A DNA stretch of 5,708 bases, from the NCBI GenBank assembly GCA_023142175.1, contig JAGLJX010000434.1:1-5708 (forward strand), given 5' to 3'. The first letter of the stretch is position 1, and every line of letters starts with the position of its first letter. Made by a program: the position numbers and the translations under genes. Under the pieces are notes generated by a model. It saw only the letters and a program-made list of their open reading frames with translations, was not told the origin of the DNA and did no database searches. Shown here piece after piece: positions 5,707 through 5,708 of the stretch. This stretch comes from Emcibacter sp. (GTDB taxonomy: Bacteria; Pseudomonadota; Alphaproteobacteria; Sphingomonadales; Emcibacteraceae).

Positions 5707-5708
5707 TC

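Overview
The window looks like ordinary chromosomal DNA from an alphaproteobacterium with roughly balanced base composition. The evidence is the protein style (an alphaproteobacterial-type YfgM-like membrane protein, a Der with an E-for-D change in its first NKxD motif) and the gene order. The genus cannot be named from the sequence alone. Coding density is high and no stretch over 300 bases lacks a gene. I see no phage, insertion sequence, CRISPR, tRNA or rRNA.

Layout. Plus strand, 1-1148: the 3' end of purM followed after 14 nt by a complete purN, two steps of de novo purine synthesis. Positions 1149-1249 lie between convergent genes and hold an imperfect palindrome that resembles a small dispersed repeat. 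Minus strand, read right to left from 5706 to 1250: a YfgM-like membrane-anchored TPR protein, the outer-membrane assembly lipoprotein BamB, the double GTPase Der (EngA), a GNAT-family acetyltransferase whose ATG overlaps the der stop codon, and a small single-domain IMPACT/YigZ-family protein with its own likely promoter.

How the genes work together. The yfgM-bamB-der order matches the arrangement known from E. coli. It links envelope biogenesis (YfgM at the inner membrane, BamB in the BAM complex) with 50S ribosome assembly (Der). The bamB-der gap is the most structured piece of non-coding DNA here. It encodes an 11-bp GC-rich hairpin followed by a T-rich run, and an upstream 10-nt segment able to pair with the loop and 3' arm of that hairpin. 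The two pairings exclude each other, as in a transcription attenuator. der has no room for a promoter between the hairpin and its start codon, so its expression would depend on read-through or on a promoter further upstream.

The gene content is housekeeping and I found no clear new multi-gene system. The points most worth checking are the attenuator-like bamB-der leader, the IMPACT protein that resembles the eukaryotic form and may be made from a leaderless mRNA, and the acetyltransferase coupled to der.
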